A stretch of 22,417 nt of DNA from Deltaproteobacteria bacterium (GTDB lineage Bacteria; UBA10199; DSSB01): contig JAJFLL010000372.1 of the NCBI GenBank assembly GCA_021772695.1, forward strand, positions 1 through 22,417. The letters run 5' to 3'. The notes beneath the pieces were generated by a model. That model saw only the letters and a list, made by a program, of their open reading frames with translations. It did no database searches and was not told the DNA's origin. Below, in pieces: positions 1-8,370 of this stretch. Both the position numbers and the translations under genes were made by a program. Every line of letters starts with the position of its first letter. Within the stretch, counting starts at the first letter, position 1.

Positions 1-2
1 AC

Positions 3-2825
3 CTGGAAGGTTATTTCACAACCGGCAAACGCCTCAGCCGCAAGAAGGCGGCTCAAGAGGCCATGAATCCCATGAGCGATGGCAAGGTCATGTTGCGACG
101 GCTGCGCCCGGGAGACCGAAACGCCAATATTGTGATCCTCAGCGATGTCTCAAAATCTATGATTTACGCGGGAGCGGTGGAAAATACCCTACGGGGTTCC
201 GCCGATGCCATTTATCTCAGTGAAGAACTTAAGATAAATTACGGCGAAATCGTCTTTCAAGGGGATCTTCGGGTGGCCAAGCCCTTGGGCAAACCGCTCA
301 ATAACCGGCGAAAAAAAAACGAACTGCTAAACCTAAAAGAACAGGCCTACCGGGATGGTTCTATGAGGGGCGGCACCAATCTGCGGGAATCCATCGCCAT
401 GGCCATCGAGTGGATCCAAAATAAAAAGGCCAAGGCCAATTATATTATTTTAATTACCGATGGCGACGAAACTGAAAGGAACTACCCCAAGACGCTACCC
501 CAACTGCAACGAGAAGCCGCAGAAGCCGGAATTTCTATCTTGGTACTGGCCATGGGTCGGGCTCACTATGGTCTCAACCAATACTTTGATCACGTCGAAG
601 CGGTGGCACCTGATGGTTCGAATATTGCCGAAAAGATCGTCGAACTCTTTGCCAAGGCCCACCAAGACAGACTGAAACCCAGCGCGGGTACTACGCAAGC
701 CATTGGAAAAAATCGCCGCGGGCTGTTGGGCGGCGGTGGCAGTCTAGGAATGGCTGCCTTGGGTGCCGGCTTAGCCAGCTTTCTGACCCCAAATTTGGCC
801 AACGCTGCCATCGACGGCGGGGCAATCTTGAGTCAACACCCCGCTGCAAGTCTTTTGACAGGTATCAGCAGTTTGTTGATGGCCTCCGTCCTGACCAAGG
901 CATGGGCAAGTCTTAAAGAAGCATTTTTGGGCGAGGGTTATCCCACGCCTCGCTTCGAAGAACTCGACAATAGTTTGGGTGAGGTAAAGCGAAACAGTGT
1001 GTCCTTTTCTTACAGCATGAGCGGTACGGAGCGGGTTATTTTAAAAAATGCCATGACCATCGCCGGAGTCCAGTTGCCGAAGGATTCCTGGCTTACTTTG
1101 CATTACGACCATCGGGAATTTTCATACCTAGTGCCGACCTACCAAACGGCCAACGGCCTCAATTTACCTGCAGACACCTTGGTGACCTTCGATCAAGAAG
1201 GTTACATTAGATCTATCGCCCTGCCCCGTCCTCACTGGGTACAGCAAATTCCTTGTAGCCCTTCCCATCAAGGACACGTGCATTTTTATGCCAGCGGCCA
1301 ACTCAAACAAGCGGTCTTGAGCCGAGATTTCGAAATCCAAGGGGTACCCTTTCACCGGGGCAGCGTCGTTCAATTAGATGAAAACGGCGAGCTCGAAGCG
1401 GTTACCCTGTCTCAGGGGCAACGCATTGAAGACATCAGCTTTGAAGCGGGCTCCCAGATCAAATTTAATATCCAGAACCGACTCCATGGCCTTGGTGTCC
1501 CTGCCCTCTTAGGCCTAGACACCTTATTGCATGGAGAACCTACGGTGGCAGGGCTGATTTTGACGGGACTCGCATCGGCATCCGTAGCGATGAGTTTCAT
1601 TAAGCCGGGTCCCAAAAAAAATACCGGGCACCCCTATCGCTTGAAACAGGAAGTGGCTGCGGAACAAATCGCCATGGCCAAACAAACCATATTAGACAAG
1701 CGGGCCACCATCACCGACCGGGTTTTGGCCATCCAAGAACTGGTGACCTTCGGCAACTTTCCTCTCATTGCGGAAAGGGAACTTCAAGAAAGTCTATTTT
1801 TCCTGCTTAAGACTTGTGAAAAACCGCCCGTATCTAGAATTAAGGCCAAGCTTCAAGAATACCAGACTCCCGATACCGACGAACGAATCTTACGAACCTA
1901 CGCCATGGGCGCGGTGGTCGAACTATTGAAAAAAATCTCAATGGACGAGGCCCTTGTCAAAAAAGCAAAACCACTGGTGATTAGAATTGCCCGGGATATT
2001 GAATTGTCCAGTCGATTCGACTTGGAAGAGATTGGCGATTGGTCGAAAATGGATACTCGATATTCGGAATTGAACTTAACTTATCGTTTACAACCAAATC
2101 CCATTTGGACCGAATTGAACTTCGACGCACCCTACCTCAATAAAACCTTAGAGGCGGCAGGCTTATTGGGCATCACCCACGAAATCCCTCAAGATGTTTG
2201 GTCGGCCGCGAATTGGTTTAAATTTTTAGGTCAAAGATTTCTTAAAAAAACCCAAAATTTATTGGGCATTGAATCCAATGCCATGGAATCGCGTGGAATT
2301 GAGCGCATGACAGCTGGAGCCACAATGGGGGGAGTCCTGATGAGCGGGGTAGGACTACTGCTAGCTGGGGCGGGAATCATCCCCGTCTTTGCGGCATTGA
2401 GCGGGTCCTTTGTGACCGGCGTAGTTGCGGGCCTGTTATGGGGACAGTTTGGAAATTCCTTTAGTGACAAAAAGAAGGCTTCTCACCAAAAATATTTAAA
2501 GGAAAACCAGGAAGAAATCAAAAACCAATCCCAACAGGGTGCGCTCTACCCCTCACCACGACTCAAAGCGGTCACCTTGAAACACCTTAATTTTAAAAAC
2601 ATGGTTAGAATTCCAGGTGCTGCCTCTCAACGCCGTCGCCAAACTCAGGTACCTCCTGAAGTGAACATGGAACCACAGTTCAGAATTAATGAGGAAGTTA
2701 CTCCGCACCCTCCGGCCCGCATACTTTCAGAGGAAGATAACACCGAGCAGCTGGCGACGGATGAAGCCCTTGCCCACGAGGAACAAAAAGGCGTTGGCCA
2801 GCATAGCAAAATCAAAAAACCTTAA
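3..2825 (+). CDS. Large VWA-domain membrane protein with MORN-like beta repeats, 5' partial
   Basis: The frame is open to the left edge, so the true start is upstream of the window; the first internal ATG is at 63. Residues below count from that ATG. A VWA domain (about 20-190) has a complete MIDAS: D28-V-S30-K-S32, T105 in GGTN and D133 in TDGD. The stretch just before it (GKRLS...KVMLRRLRPGDRN) resembles the lead-in to VWA domains of midasin-type proteins, which argues that coding begins further upstream. Hydrophobic Gly/Ala-rich stretches lie near 220-245 and 258-280, 473-512 and 750-797. Between the second and third are five tandem ~30-residue repeats. The C-terminal ~120 residues are hydrophilic and Pro/Gln-rich. 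VWA domains bind protein partners through Mg2+. The cellular role is unknown; a membrane-anchored scaffold or partner of a MoxR-type AAA ATPase encoded upstream is possible. The domain call is firm; the function is not. Confidence 0.85.
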   Translation: MEGYFTTGKRLSRKKAAQEAMNPMSDGKVMLRRLRPGDRNANIVILSDVSKSMIYAGAVENTLRGSADAIYLSEELKINYGEIVFQGDLRVAKPLGKPLNNRRKKNELLNLKEQAYRDGSMRGGTNLRESIAMAIEWIQNKKAKANYIILITDGDETERNYPKTLPQLQREAAEAGISILVLAMGRAHYGLNQYFDHVEAVAPDGSNIAEKIVELFAKAHQDRLKPSAGTTQAIGKNRRGLLGGGGSLGMAALGAGLASFLTPNLANAAIDGGAILSQHPAASLLTGISSLLMASVLTKAWASLKEAFLGEGYPTPRFEELDNSLGEVKRNSVSFSYSMSGTERVILKNAMTIAGVQLPKDSWLTLHYDHREFSYLVPTYQTANGLNLPADTLVTFDQEGYIRSIALPRPHWVQQIPCSPSHQGHVHFYASGQLKQAVLSRDFEIQGVPFHRGSVVQLDENGELEAVTLSQGQRIEDISFEAGSQIKFNIQNRLHGLGVPALLGLDTLLHGEPTVAGLILTGLASASVAMSFIKPGPKKNTGHPYRLKQEVAAEQIAMAKQTILDKRATITDRVLAIQELVTFGNFPLIAERELQESLFFLLKTCEKPPVSRIKAKLQEYQTPDTDERILRTYAMGAVVELLKKISMDEALVKKAKPLVIRIARDIELSSRFDLEEIGDWSKMDTRYSELNLTYRLQPNPIWTELNFDAPYLNKTLEAAGLLGITHEIPQDVWSAANWFKFLGQRFLKKTQNLLGIESNAMESRGIERMTAGATMGGVLMSGVGLLLAGAGIIPVFAALSGSFVTGVVAGLLWGQFGNSFSDKKKASHQKYLKENQEEIKNQSQQGALYPSPRLKAVTLKHLNFKNMVRIPGAASQRRRQTQVPPEVNMEPQFRINEEVTPHPPARILSEEDNTEQLATDEALAHEEQKGVGQHSKIKKP
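999..1457 (+). repeat. Five tandem ~30-residue beta-type (MORN-like) repeats within the VWA protein
   Basis: Residues 313-465 (counted from the ATG at 63) divide into five units of 31, 30, 32, 30 and 30 residues. Each begins with an alternating hydrophobic strand (VSFSYSMSG, LTLHYDHRE, VTFDQEGYI, VHFYASGQL, VQLDENGEL). A second strand follows (VILKNAMTI, YLVPTYQTA, SIALPRPHW, QAVLSRDFE, AVTLSQGQR), then a short G/P turn (AGVQLPKDS, NGLNLPADT, QGVPFHRGS). The sequences have diverged, so this is an old protein-level duplication and not a recent DNA repeat. The pattern resembles repeats of the x-x-F-x-x-x-G-x-L type seen in many bacterial surface proteins; I infer a beta-meander. Confidence 0.7.
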
Positions 2826-3033
2826 ATCTACTTTCCTTACACTATAGACTACCGATTTTTATGAAAATTTGTCCTGAAACTTACTGGAATTTGCGGAAGT
2901 CCTCGCAACATAACTCTAATTTTAAATATTTTTAAAAGACCCATTGAATCGAGGCTATGGTAGAAATAGTCCCAACTTTTTAATATATTTTCTCCATGGG
3001 GTCGCACTACAAATTTTGCCGCTTCCATTCTTC

Positions 3034-3062
3034 TTGAAAGACTCGTAGCTCTCTTTTACTTT
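3034..3062 (+). promoter_or_regulatory. Candidate sigma70-type promoter for the flavoprotein gene
   Basis: TTGAAA (3034-3039) is separated by 17 nt from TACTTT (3057-3062), 29 nt upstream of the ATG at 3091. The -35 is a good match to consensus and the -10 a poor one. The rest of the 265-nt gap from 2826 shows no other clear element. Confidence 0.25.
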
Positions 3063-3090
3063 TCGCTGTGTACAAAGGGTTTCTGACGGC

Positions 3091-4269
3091 ATGAAAAATT
3101 ACGATGTCATCATTCTTGGTGCCGGTGCCGCGGGCCTGATGTGCGCCATCACCGCTGCCCAACGGGGCAGACGGGTTCTCTTATTAGAGAAGGGCAAAAA
3201 AGTCGGTGCCAAGATCTTGATTTCAGGAGGCGGTCGTTGCAATTTTACCAATATTTATACCCATCCCGATGCCTATCTCTCGCAAAATCCCCATTTCGCC
3301 AAATCGGCCCTCTCCCGCTACCAACCTTCTGACTTTATTGCTTTAGTAGAAAAGCACGGCCTCACCTATCACGAAAAAACCAAGGGGCAACTCTTCTGCG
3401 ATCAAAAATCCGGACCCATCGTGGCGATGCTAGTTCAGGAATGTGAGCAGGCAGGTGTAGAGATTCAAGTTAACGCAGAAGTGCTTAAGGTGGACTCCCA
3501 AGATGGATTCCATGTTCATACACCCCATGAAATTTTTGCCAGCTCCCATTTGGTGATCGCCACCGGCGGCCCATCCATTCCCAAGATGGGCGCCAGCGAT
3601 TTTGGCACCCGCGTTGCCCAACAGTTTGGACTGGAAGTCATTCCCTTCTCAGCCGGCCTCGTGCCATTGACCTTTTCCCGGGACGACAAAGATCAATTTT
3701 TTCAGGAACTCTCGGGTATCGCCCTCGACGTGGAGGTGGGCTGTAAGAAAACCAAGTTTCGCGAGGCCATGTTGATCACCCACCGTGGACTCAGTGGGCC
3801 GGCCATTTTACAGATCTCATCTTATTGGCAACCCGGGCTTTCACTACACATCAATTTATTACCCGACCAAAACGCCCAAGAATGGCTCCTCGAACAACAG
3901 GCCACCTTTCCCCAACTAGAACTCAAAACCGTCTTAGGAGAAGTCTTACCCAAACGTTGGGCCAAGCGCTTATGCGAAACGGTGTTTGCCAATAAGAAAA
4001 TGGAATACTACGGTAAAAAGGAATTGGGGAGAATCAGTCATGTCTTAAATCGATGGGAGGTAAATCCCGCGGGTACTGAGGGCATGCGTACGGCAGAGGT
4101 AGCCCTCGGTGGGGTGGCTACCCAGGAACTTTCTTCCAAGACCTTCGAGGCCCACAAGGTACCGGGGCTCTATTTCATCGGCGAGACCGTAGATGTGACC
4201 GGCCATCTCGGGGGATACAATTTTCAATGGGCCTGGGCCTCGGGATATTGCGCGGGACAATATGTATAG
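3091..4269 (+). CDS. HI0933/YhiN/BaiN-family FAD-dependent oxidoreductase
   Basis: The 392-residue protein is full length for the family. The N-terminus has a Rossmann FAD-binding motif (G10-A-G12-A-A-G15) with the ribose-binding acid E33 in LLLEKG. The family-specific block GGGRCNFTN sits at 46-54, and the C-terminus has the conserved VTGHLGGYNFQWAWASG block (about 367-385) that closes the FAD site. Members of this family include YhiN/RdsA, linked to dihydrouridine formation in 23S rRNA, and BaiN, proposed to act on bile-acid intermediates. The sequence alone does not tell which substrate applies; a housekeeping rRNA role is the more general guess. The start is the only ATG ahead of the FAD motif, with a weak AAAGGG 11 nt upstream. 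It is monocistronic here, convergent with the minus-strand operon. Confidence 0.88.
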   Translation: MKNYDVIILGAGAAGLMCAITAAQRGRRVLLLEKGKKVGAKILISGGGRCNFTNIYTHPDAYLSQNPHFAKSALSRYQPSDFIALVEKHGLTYHEKTKGQLFCDQKSGPIVAMLVQECEQAGVEIQVNAEVLKVDSQDGFHVHTPHEIFASSHLVIATGGPSIPKMGASDFGTRVAQQFGLEVIPFSAGLVPLTFSRDDKDQFFQELSGIALDVEVGCKKTKFREAMLITHRGLSGPAILQISSYWQPGLSLHINLLPDQNAQEWLLEQQATFPQLELKTVLGEVLPKRWAKRLCETVFANKKMEYYGKKELGRISHVLNRWEVNPAGTEGMRTAEVALGGVATQELSSKTFEAHKVPGLYFIGETVDVTGHLGGYNFQWAWASGYCAGQYV

Positions 4270-4338
4270 GCCCGATATGGTTTTATTAGATGGAACCTTG
4301 TTCTTAATTCGTTCAGCATTATTTCCATATTATTCCCG

Positions 4339-4659
4339 CTACTCGCCGTCACATTTAACCCCCGGCCAGGCCGCATTTATCTCATCCACTTGATTTTGTG
4401 GATTGAACCTTTCCCAAACAATTCCATTAACGTCGGTCTCTGAGGTGAAATTGGCGACCTCGGCATCTTCCCAGCCTAAGTGTCGAACCTTGGCCGAGTC
4501 ATCGTCAGATTTTCGAATGGAAAAATTTAGCGTCGGCGTTCGCCACAGTGCGTATTCATCGGGAACGACAAAATGTGGCCTTTGTCCTAATCGCACGGAA
4601 TAGTCGTTAATAGATTCGTCGATATTGCGAACCCCAATAGCAATATGAAACTTTTTCAC
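4339..4659 (-). CDS. Small VOC (glyoxalase/bleomycin-resistance fold) protein
   Basis: With the GTG start at 4659 the protein has 106 residues. It begins KKFHIAIGVRNIDESINDY, the usual first beta-alpha unit of a VOC module with an early His, and a second module begins at VRHLGWE with another His. A C-terminal block (WERFNPQNQVDEI, then NAAWPG) ends it. It is short for a two-module VOC protein (about 120-150 residues). It is the last gene of the minus-strand acyl-CoA operon, 91 nt after the mutase stop. That position invites comparison with methylmalonyl-CoA epimerase, which is also VOC, but the sequence does not closely resemble that enzyme and the mutase is predicted not to use methylmalonyl-CoA. 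The substrate is unknown. An ATG at 4683 would add eight residues but has no ribosome-binding site. Confidence 0.7.
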   Translation of the reverse strand: MKKFHIAIGVRNIDESINDYSVRLGQRPHFVVPDEYALWRTPTLNFSIRKSDDDSAKVRHLGWEDAEVANFTSETDVNGIVWERFNPQNQVDEINAAWPGVKCDGE

Positions 4660-4664
4660 TAAAA

Positions 4665-4672
4665 CCCCTCCT
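4665..4672 (-). promoter_or_regulatory. Shine-Dalgarno that sets the GTG start of the VOC gene
   Basis: On the minus strand AGGAGGGG ends 5 nt before the GTG at 4659, while the ATG at 4683 has nothing comparable in front. The longer reading would place this strong site inside the coding sequence. Confidence 0.7.
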
Positions 4673-4750
4673 AGCGCTTCCATGTCTGAATAGAGCGTTG
4701 ATCCGTCCAGTCATCAAGGATTAAGACCGATCGCAAAATTTTCAGTGGGG

Positions 4751-6352
4751 TCATACGATGCACGGGTCGTGATATTCGCCCCAAATTTCTCGCAGGGTGC
4801 CCATGATCTCACCCACACTGGCATAGGCCTTCACCGCGTCTAATATATAGGGCATTAGATTTTCAGATGTGGATGCGGCGGTTTTGAGTTGGGCCAAATG
4901 GGAGTCCACCTGTGCCTGGTCCCGTTCGGCACGAACCTGTTGTAAATTTTTGACCTGCTTGGCCTCAACAGTGGTATCGATCTTTAAAATATCGAGGGGT
5001 TCTTCCTCTTCTAGTTGATATCGATTTACGCCCACCACGATCTCTTCTGCGGTTTCGATACGTCGCTGTTGTGCCGCCGAGGCCTCGGCAATTTGTTGCA
5101 TGGGATACCCGGTTTTAATGGCGGCCACCATGCCGCCGAGCTCATCGATTTTCTCTATGTAACGATTGGCTTCGGCCTCAATGGTATCGGTTAGGGATTC
5201 CATGAAATAGGAACCCGCCAAGGGATCGATCACGTCGGTAACCCCGGATTCATGGGCAATGATCTGCTGGGTCCTTAGTGCAATACGAACGGCATCATCA
5301 CTGGGTAGGGCCAAGGTTTCATCGAGGGAATTCGTATGCAGACTCTGCGTACCTCCGAGCACGGCAGCCAAGGCCTGCAAGGAGACACGAGCCACATTAT
5401 TATAGGGCTGTTGTGCCGTCAGGGTGACCCCCGCCGTCTGGCAATGAAAACGCATACGCATGCTCTCGGGCTGTTTGGCATGGAAGCGATCTTTCATGAT
5501 ATGGGCCCACATGCGGCGGGCGGCCCTTAATTTAGCGATCTCTTCAAAAAAATCATTGTGAATATCCCAAAAGAAACTCAGGCGCGGTGCGAAGGAGTCT
5601 ACATTCATGCCGCGGTCCACACAGGCCTGCACATAGGCGATGCCGTCGGCGATGGTAAAGGCCAATTCTTGCACCGCCGTCGACCCGGCCTCGCGAATAT
5701 GATAACCGCTGATACTGATGGGATTAAACTTGGGTAAATTTTTGGAACAGTATTCGATGGAATCCACAATCAAGCGCATGGAGGGTTCCGGAGGAAAAAT
5801 ATAGGAATGCTGGGCCATGTACTCTTTTAAAATATCGTTCTGAACAGTCCCGCTAACTTTATCTAAGGCCACTCCTTGTTTCTGTGCGACGGCGAGATAC
5901 ATGCACAGCAATACCGATGCCGGCGGATTGATGGTCATGCTCGTGGTCACCTGATCGAGAGGAATGCCATCAAAGATGGTTTCCATGTCTTTCAAGGTAT
6001 CGACGGCAACCCCACAGACTCCCACTTCTCCCCGGGCCCGCGGAGAATCGGAATCATATCCCATCAGGGTCGGAAAATGAAAAGCCACCGAAAGACCGGT
6101 TTGCCCATGCTCGATCAAATAGTGAAAACGTTCATTGGTTTGTTCAGGGGTACCGAAACCGGCGAACTGCCGCATGGTCCAAAGGCGACCACGGTACATG
6201 GAGGGATAGGGACCGCGAGTAAAGGGGAACTCACCAGGTGCTCCCAGATTTTTTTCTGCGGAAAATTCTTTTAGATCGCTGGAATCGTAATAGGGTTTGA
6301 GGGGAATGCCCGACAAGGTTTGGGGTTTCTTTTTATTTTTGGGATGATGCAT
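4751..6352 (-). CDS. B12-dependent acyl-CoA mutase large subunit, probably isobutyryl-CoA mutase (IcmA-like)
   Basis: This 533-residue protein is the catalytic TIM-barrel half of the methylmalonyl-CoA mutase family. It matches throughout: FTRGPYPSMYRGRLWTMRQF (44-63), GYDSDSPRARGEVG (98-111), QNDILKEYM (171-179), SISGYH218, TQSLHTNSLDE. It ends after VGEIMGTLREIWGEYHD with no cobalamin-binding domain (no DxHxxG), so it needs a separate small subunit. The residues equivalent to Propionibacterium Tyr89 and Arg207, which hold the free carboxylate of methylmalonyl-CoA, are F63 and Q181. This is the pair reported for isobutyryl-CoA mutase (F80/Q198). A90 sits where 2-hydroxyisobutyryl-CoA mutase has Asp. 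The expected reaction is isobutyryl-CoA to and from n-butyryl-CoA, which fits the butyryl-CoA oxidation genes upstream in the same operon. The start chosen at 6352 has AAGGAA 8 nt upstream; an ATG at 6379 has no such site. Confidence 0.88.
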   Translation of the reverse strand: MHHPKNKKKPQTLSGIPLKPYYDSSDLKEFSAEKNLGAPGEFPFTRGPYPSMYRGRLWTMRQFAGFGTPEQTNERFHYLIEHGQTGLSVAFHFPTLMGYDSDSPRARGEVGVCGVAVDTLKDMETIFDGIPLDQVTTSMTINPPASVLLCMYLAVAQKQGVALDKVSGTVQNDILKEYMAQHSYIFPPEPSMRLIVDSIEYCSKNLPKFNPISISGYHIREAGSTAVQELAFTIADGIAYVQACVDRGMNVDSFAPRLSFFWDIHNDFFEEIAKLRAARRMWAHIMKDRFHAKQPESMRMRFHCQTAGVTLTAQQPYNNVARVSLQALAAVLGGTQSLHTNSLDETLALPSDDAVRIALRTQQIIAHESGVTDVIDPLAGSYFMESLTDTIEAEANRYIEKIDELGGMVAAIKTGYPMQQIAEASAAQQRRIETAEEIVVGVNRYQLEEEEPLDILKIDTTVEAKQVKNLQQVRAERDQAQVDSHLAQLKTAASTSENLMPYILDAVKAYASVGEIMGTLREIWGEYHDPCIV

Positions 6353-6360
6353 ACCCTGGG

Positions 6361-6366
6361 TTCCTT
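6361..6366 (-). promoter_or_regulatory. Shine-Dalgarno that favours the 6352 start of the mutase
   Basis: AAGGAA on the minus strand ends 8 nt before the ATG at 6352. The in-frame ATG at 6379 is preceded by AT-rich sequence (ATTATTTCAT) without a purine-rich site. Confidence 0.5.
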
Positions 6367-6388
6367 CCCTGGCCCCCATATGAAATAA

Positions 6389-7540
6389 TTATCCGGTAAT
6401 TTCTTTTAAAATCGCCCGTGAGATGACCAATCGCTGAATCTCACTGGTTCCTTCGTAAATTTCCGTGATCTTGGCGTCACGAAAATACCGTTCCACCGGA
6501 TACTCCTTAATATAACCGTATCCGCCATGAATTTGAATAGCCTTGGTGCTTACCCACATGGCCGTCTCAGAGCAGAACAATTTAGCCATGGCTCCGACCT
6601 TATTGATATTTTGCCCTTGGTCTTTCATATAAGCGGCACGGTGAATCAACAATCGTCCCGCATCGATATTCGTGCCCATATCGGCCAGAAAATGCTGAAT
6701 GGCTTGAAATTGACTGATCGGGCCCCCGAAGGCCTCCCGCTCCGTGGAATATTTGGCGGCGGCTTCAAAGGCGGCGCGGGCGATGCCGATGGCTTGGGTG
6801 GCGATTCCGATACGGCCGCCGTCTAAGGTATTCATGGCAATGGAAAATCCCTGCCCCACTTCTCCAAGCAGATTTTCTTTAGGCACCTCACAATTGTCTA
6901 AAACAATTTCTGAGGTGGAAGAGGCACAAATACCCAATTTCTTTTCGATCTTCCCGACAGAAAAACCAGGCAAGGTTTTATCGACAACAAACGCACTGAT
7001 GCCCTTATGCCGTTTTTCTTTGTCTGTCATGGCGTACACTATCATGGCATCGGCATTGGGACCGTTGGTGATAAAATTTTTGGTTCCCTTGAGAATGAAT
7101 TTATCGCCCTTCAAAGTGGCCGTGGTTTTTTGCGAGGCGGCGTCACTGCCTGCACCGGGTTCGGAAAGCGCATAGGCTCCCAATTGCTTTCCCTCGGCGA
7201 AGGGCTTCAGGTATTTCTCTTTTTGGAAGTCATTGCCGAAATTCAGGATCGGACTGCTATATAAGGAATTATTGACCGACATGGTCACGGCCGTAGAGGC
7301 ACAAGCCACGGCGATTTCTTCTAAGGCCAAGACGTAACTCAAGGCGTCGAGTCCCGAGCCGCCCCATTCAGGCGGCACCATCATGCCCATCAGACCCAAT
7401 TCGGCCATCTTGGGGAGGTGCCTAGCCGGAAACTCGCTCTTTTGGTCGAGCTCAGCGGCAACGGGCGCCACCTCTTTTTGGGCGAAACTCCGCGCCATTT
7501 CTTGAATCATTTTATGTTCATCGCTTAAGGAAAAATCCAT
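6389..7540 (-). CDS. Acyl-CoA dehydrogenase, short-chain (butyryl-CoA dehydrogenase-like)
   Basis: The 383-residue length is typical of the short-chain family. Signature 1, ALSEPGAGSD, is at 124-133, and the FAD/NADGP region KNFITNGPNAD follows. Near the C-terminus is the second signature, QIHGGYGYIKEYPVERYFRD, then ITEIYEGTSEIQ with the catalytic base E363, in the position used by butyryl-CoA and short-chain acyl-CoA dehydrogenases. The expected reaction is butyryl-CoA to crotonyl-CoA, with electrons passed to ETF; no etfAB genes are in the window. AAGGAAG lies 7 nt upstream of the ATG. The gene sits between crotonase and the mutase, so its product is directly the substrate of the next upstream-encoded enzyme and its substrate the product of the predicted mutase. 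Exact chain-length preference cannot be read from sequence. Confidence 0.93.
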   Translation of the reverse strand: MDFSLSDEHKMIQEMARSFAQKEVAPVAAELDQKSEFPARHLPKMAELGLMGMMVPPEWGGSGLDALSYVLALEEIAVACASTAVTMSVNNSLYSSPILNFGNDFQKEKYLKPFAEGKQLGAYALSEPGAGSDAASQKTTATLKGDKFILKGTKNFITNGPNADAMIVYAMTDKEKRHKGISAFVVDKTLPGFSVGKIEKKLGICASSTSEIVLDNCEVPKENLLGEVGQGFSIAMNTLDGGRIGIATQAIGIARAAFEAAAKYSTEREAFGGPISQFQAIQHFLADMGTNIDAGRLLIHRAAYMKDQGQNINKVGAMAKLFCSETAMWVSTKAIQIHGGYGYIKEYPVERYFRDAKITEIYEGTSEIQRLVISRAILKEITG

Positions 7541-7575
7541 GGCTTAACTTCCTTTGCAATCCGTTCAATGAAGCA

Positions 7576-8361
7576 TCAATTCCCTTTGAACTGTGCCTTA
7601 CGTTTTTCTAAAAATGCACTGACCCCTTCTTTGCAATCTTGGGTGGCAAAAATTAAGGGAAAGCTATTTTTTTCTAAGGTCAGCCCGCTTGTCAGGTCAA
7701 GGTCGGTGCCCCGATTGACCACTTCCTTGGCCAGGCTGATGGCAACAGGGCCTTTCTTCAAGATATCTTTCGCCACCGCCTCGACCTCAGACAAGAGGTC
7801 GCTGGGCTCGCACACTCGATTGAGGATGCCCCATTGGAAGGCCTCGGCCGCAGACAACATGCGGGCCGTATAAATCAGTTCCTTGGCTCGATTTTTTCCG
7901 ATGAGACGGGACAATCGTTGGGTGCCCCCAAAACCGGGAAAAAGTCCTAGATTAACTTCCGGAAGTCCCAGTTTGGAAGCCCCGGAGGCGAAAATAAAAT
8001 CGCAGGCGAGGGCCAATTCCAAGCCTCCGCCGAGGCAAAAGCCATGGACGGCGGCGATCACCGGCTTGCGACAATTTTCTACGGCCAGCATGGCCCGGTG
8101 CCCCAGATCACAGAATTTTTGTGCATCGAGGACCGTCATGGTTTTCATGGCGGCGATATCCGCACCGGCCACGAATGATTTTTCACCTTCGCCGGTCAAG
8201 ATAATGCAACCCACTTCGGACTTCTGGTCTAATTCGGTAAAGGCCTGTTCCAAATCGGCAAGCACGCCGCCATTTAAGGCATTGAGTGCCTTGGGACGGT
8301 TCACTTTGACAGTGGCAAGTCGGTCTTCAATCGATATCAATAAGTTTTCATATTCACTCAT
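7576..8361 (-). CDS. Enoyl-CoA hydratase (crotonase)
   Basis: The 261-residue protein is full length for a crotonase. The oxyanion-hole segments are VAGADIAAM (64-72) and HGFCLGGGLELA (106-117). Both catalytic glutamates of true hydratases are present: E115 in GGGLE and E135 in GLPEVNLG, followed by FPGFGGTQRL. This supports hydration of crotonyl-CoA to (S)-3-hydroxybutyryl-CoA and not an isomerase or hydrolase role. It starts 9 nt after the dehydrogenase stop. That TAG stop overlaps the TAGGA used as ribosome-binding site, so translation of the two is probably coupled. Confidence 0.94.
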   Translation of the reverse strand: MSEYENLLISIEDRLATVKVNRPKALNALNGGVLADLEQAFTELDQKSEVGCIILTGEGEKSFVAGADIAAMKTMTVLDAQKFCDLGHRAMLAVENCRKPVIAAVHGFCLGGGLELALACDFIFASGASKLGLPEVNLGLFPGFGGTQRLSRLIGKNRAKELIYTARMLSAAEAFQWGILNRVCEPSDLLSEVEAVAKDILKKGPVAISLAKEVVNRGTDLDLTSGLTLEKNSFPLIFATQDCKEGVSAFLEKRKAQFKGN

Positions 8362-8370
8362 AGAAATTTC

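Noticed and set aside
2826..3090. Possible small RNA or tRNA in the gap before the flavoprotein gene
   Set aside because: No cloverleaf, terminator or conserved structure could be seen.
4751..6352. Annotation as methylmalonyl-CoA mutase
   Set aside because: The two carboxylate-binding residues of that enzyme are replaced by Phe and Gln, so this substrate is unlikely.
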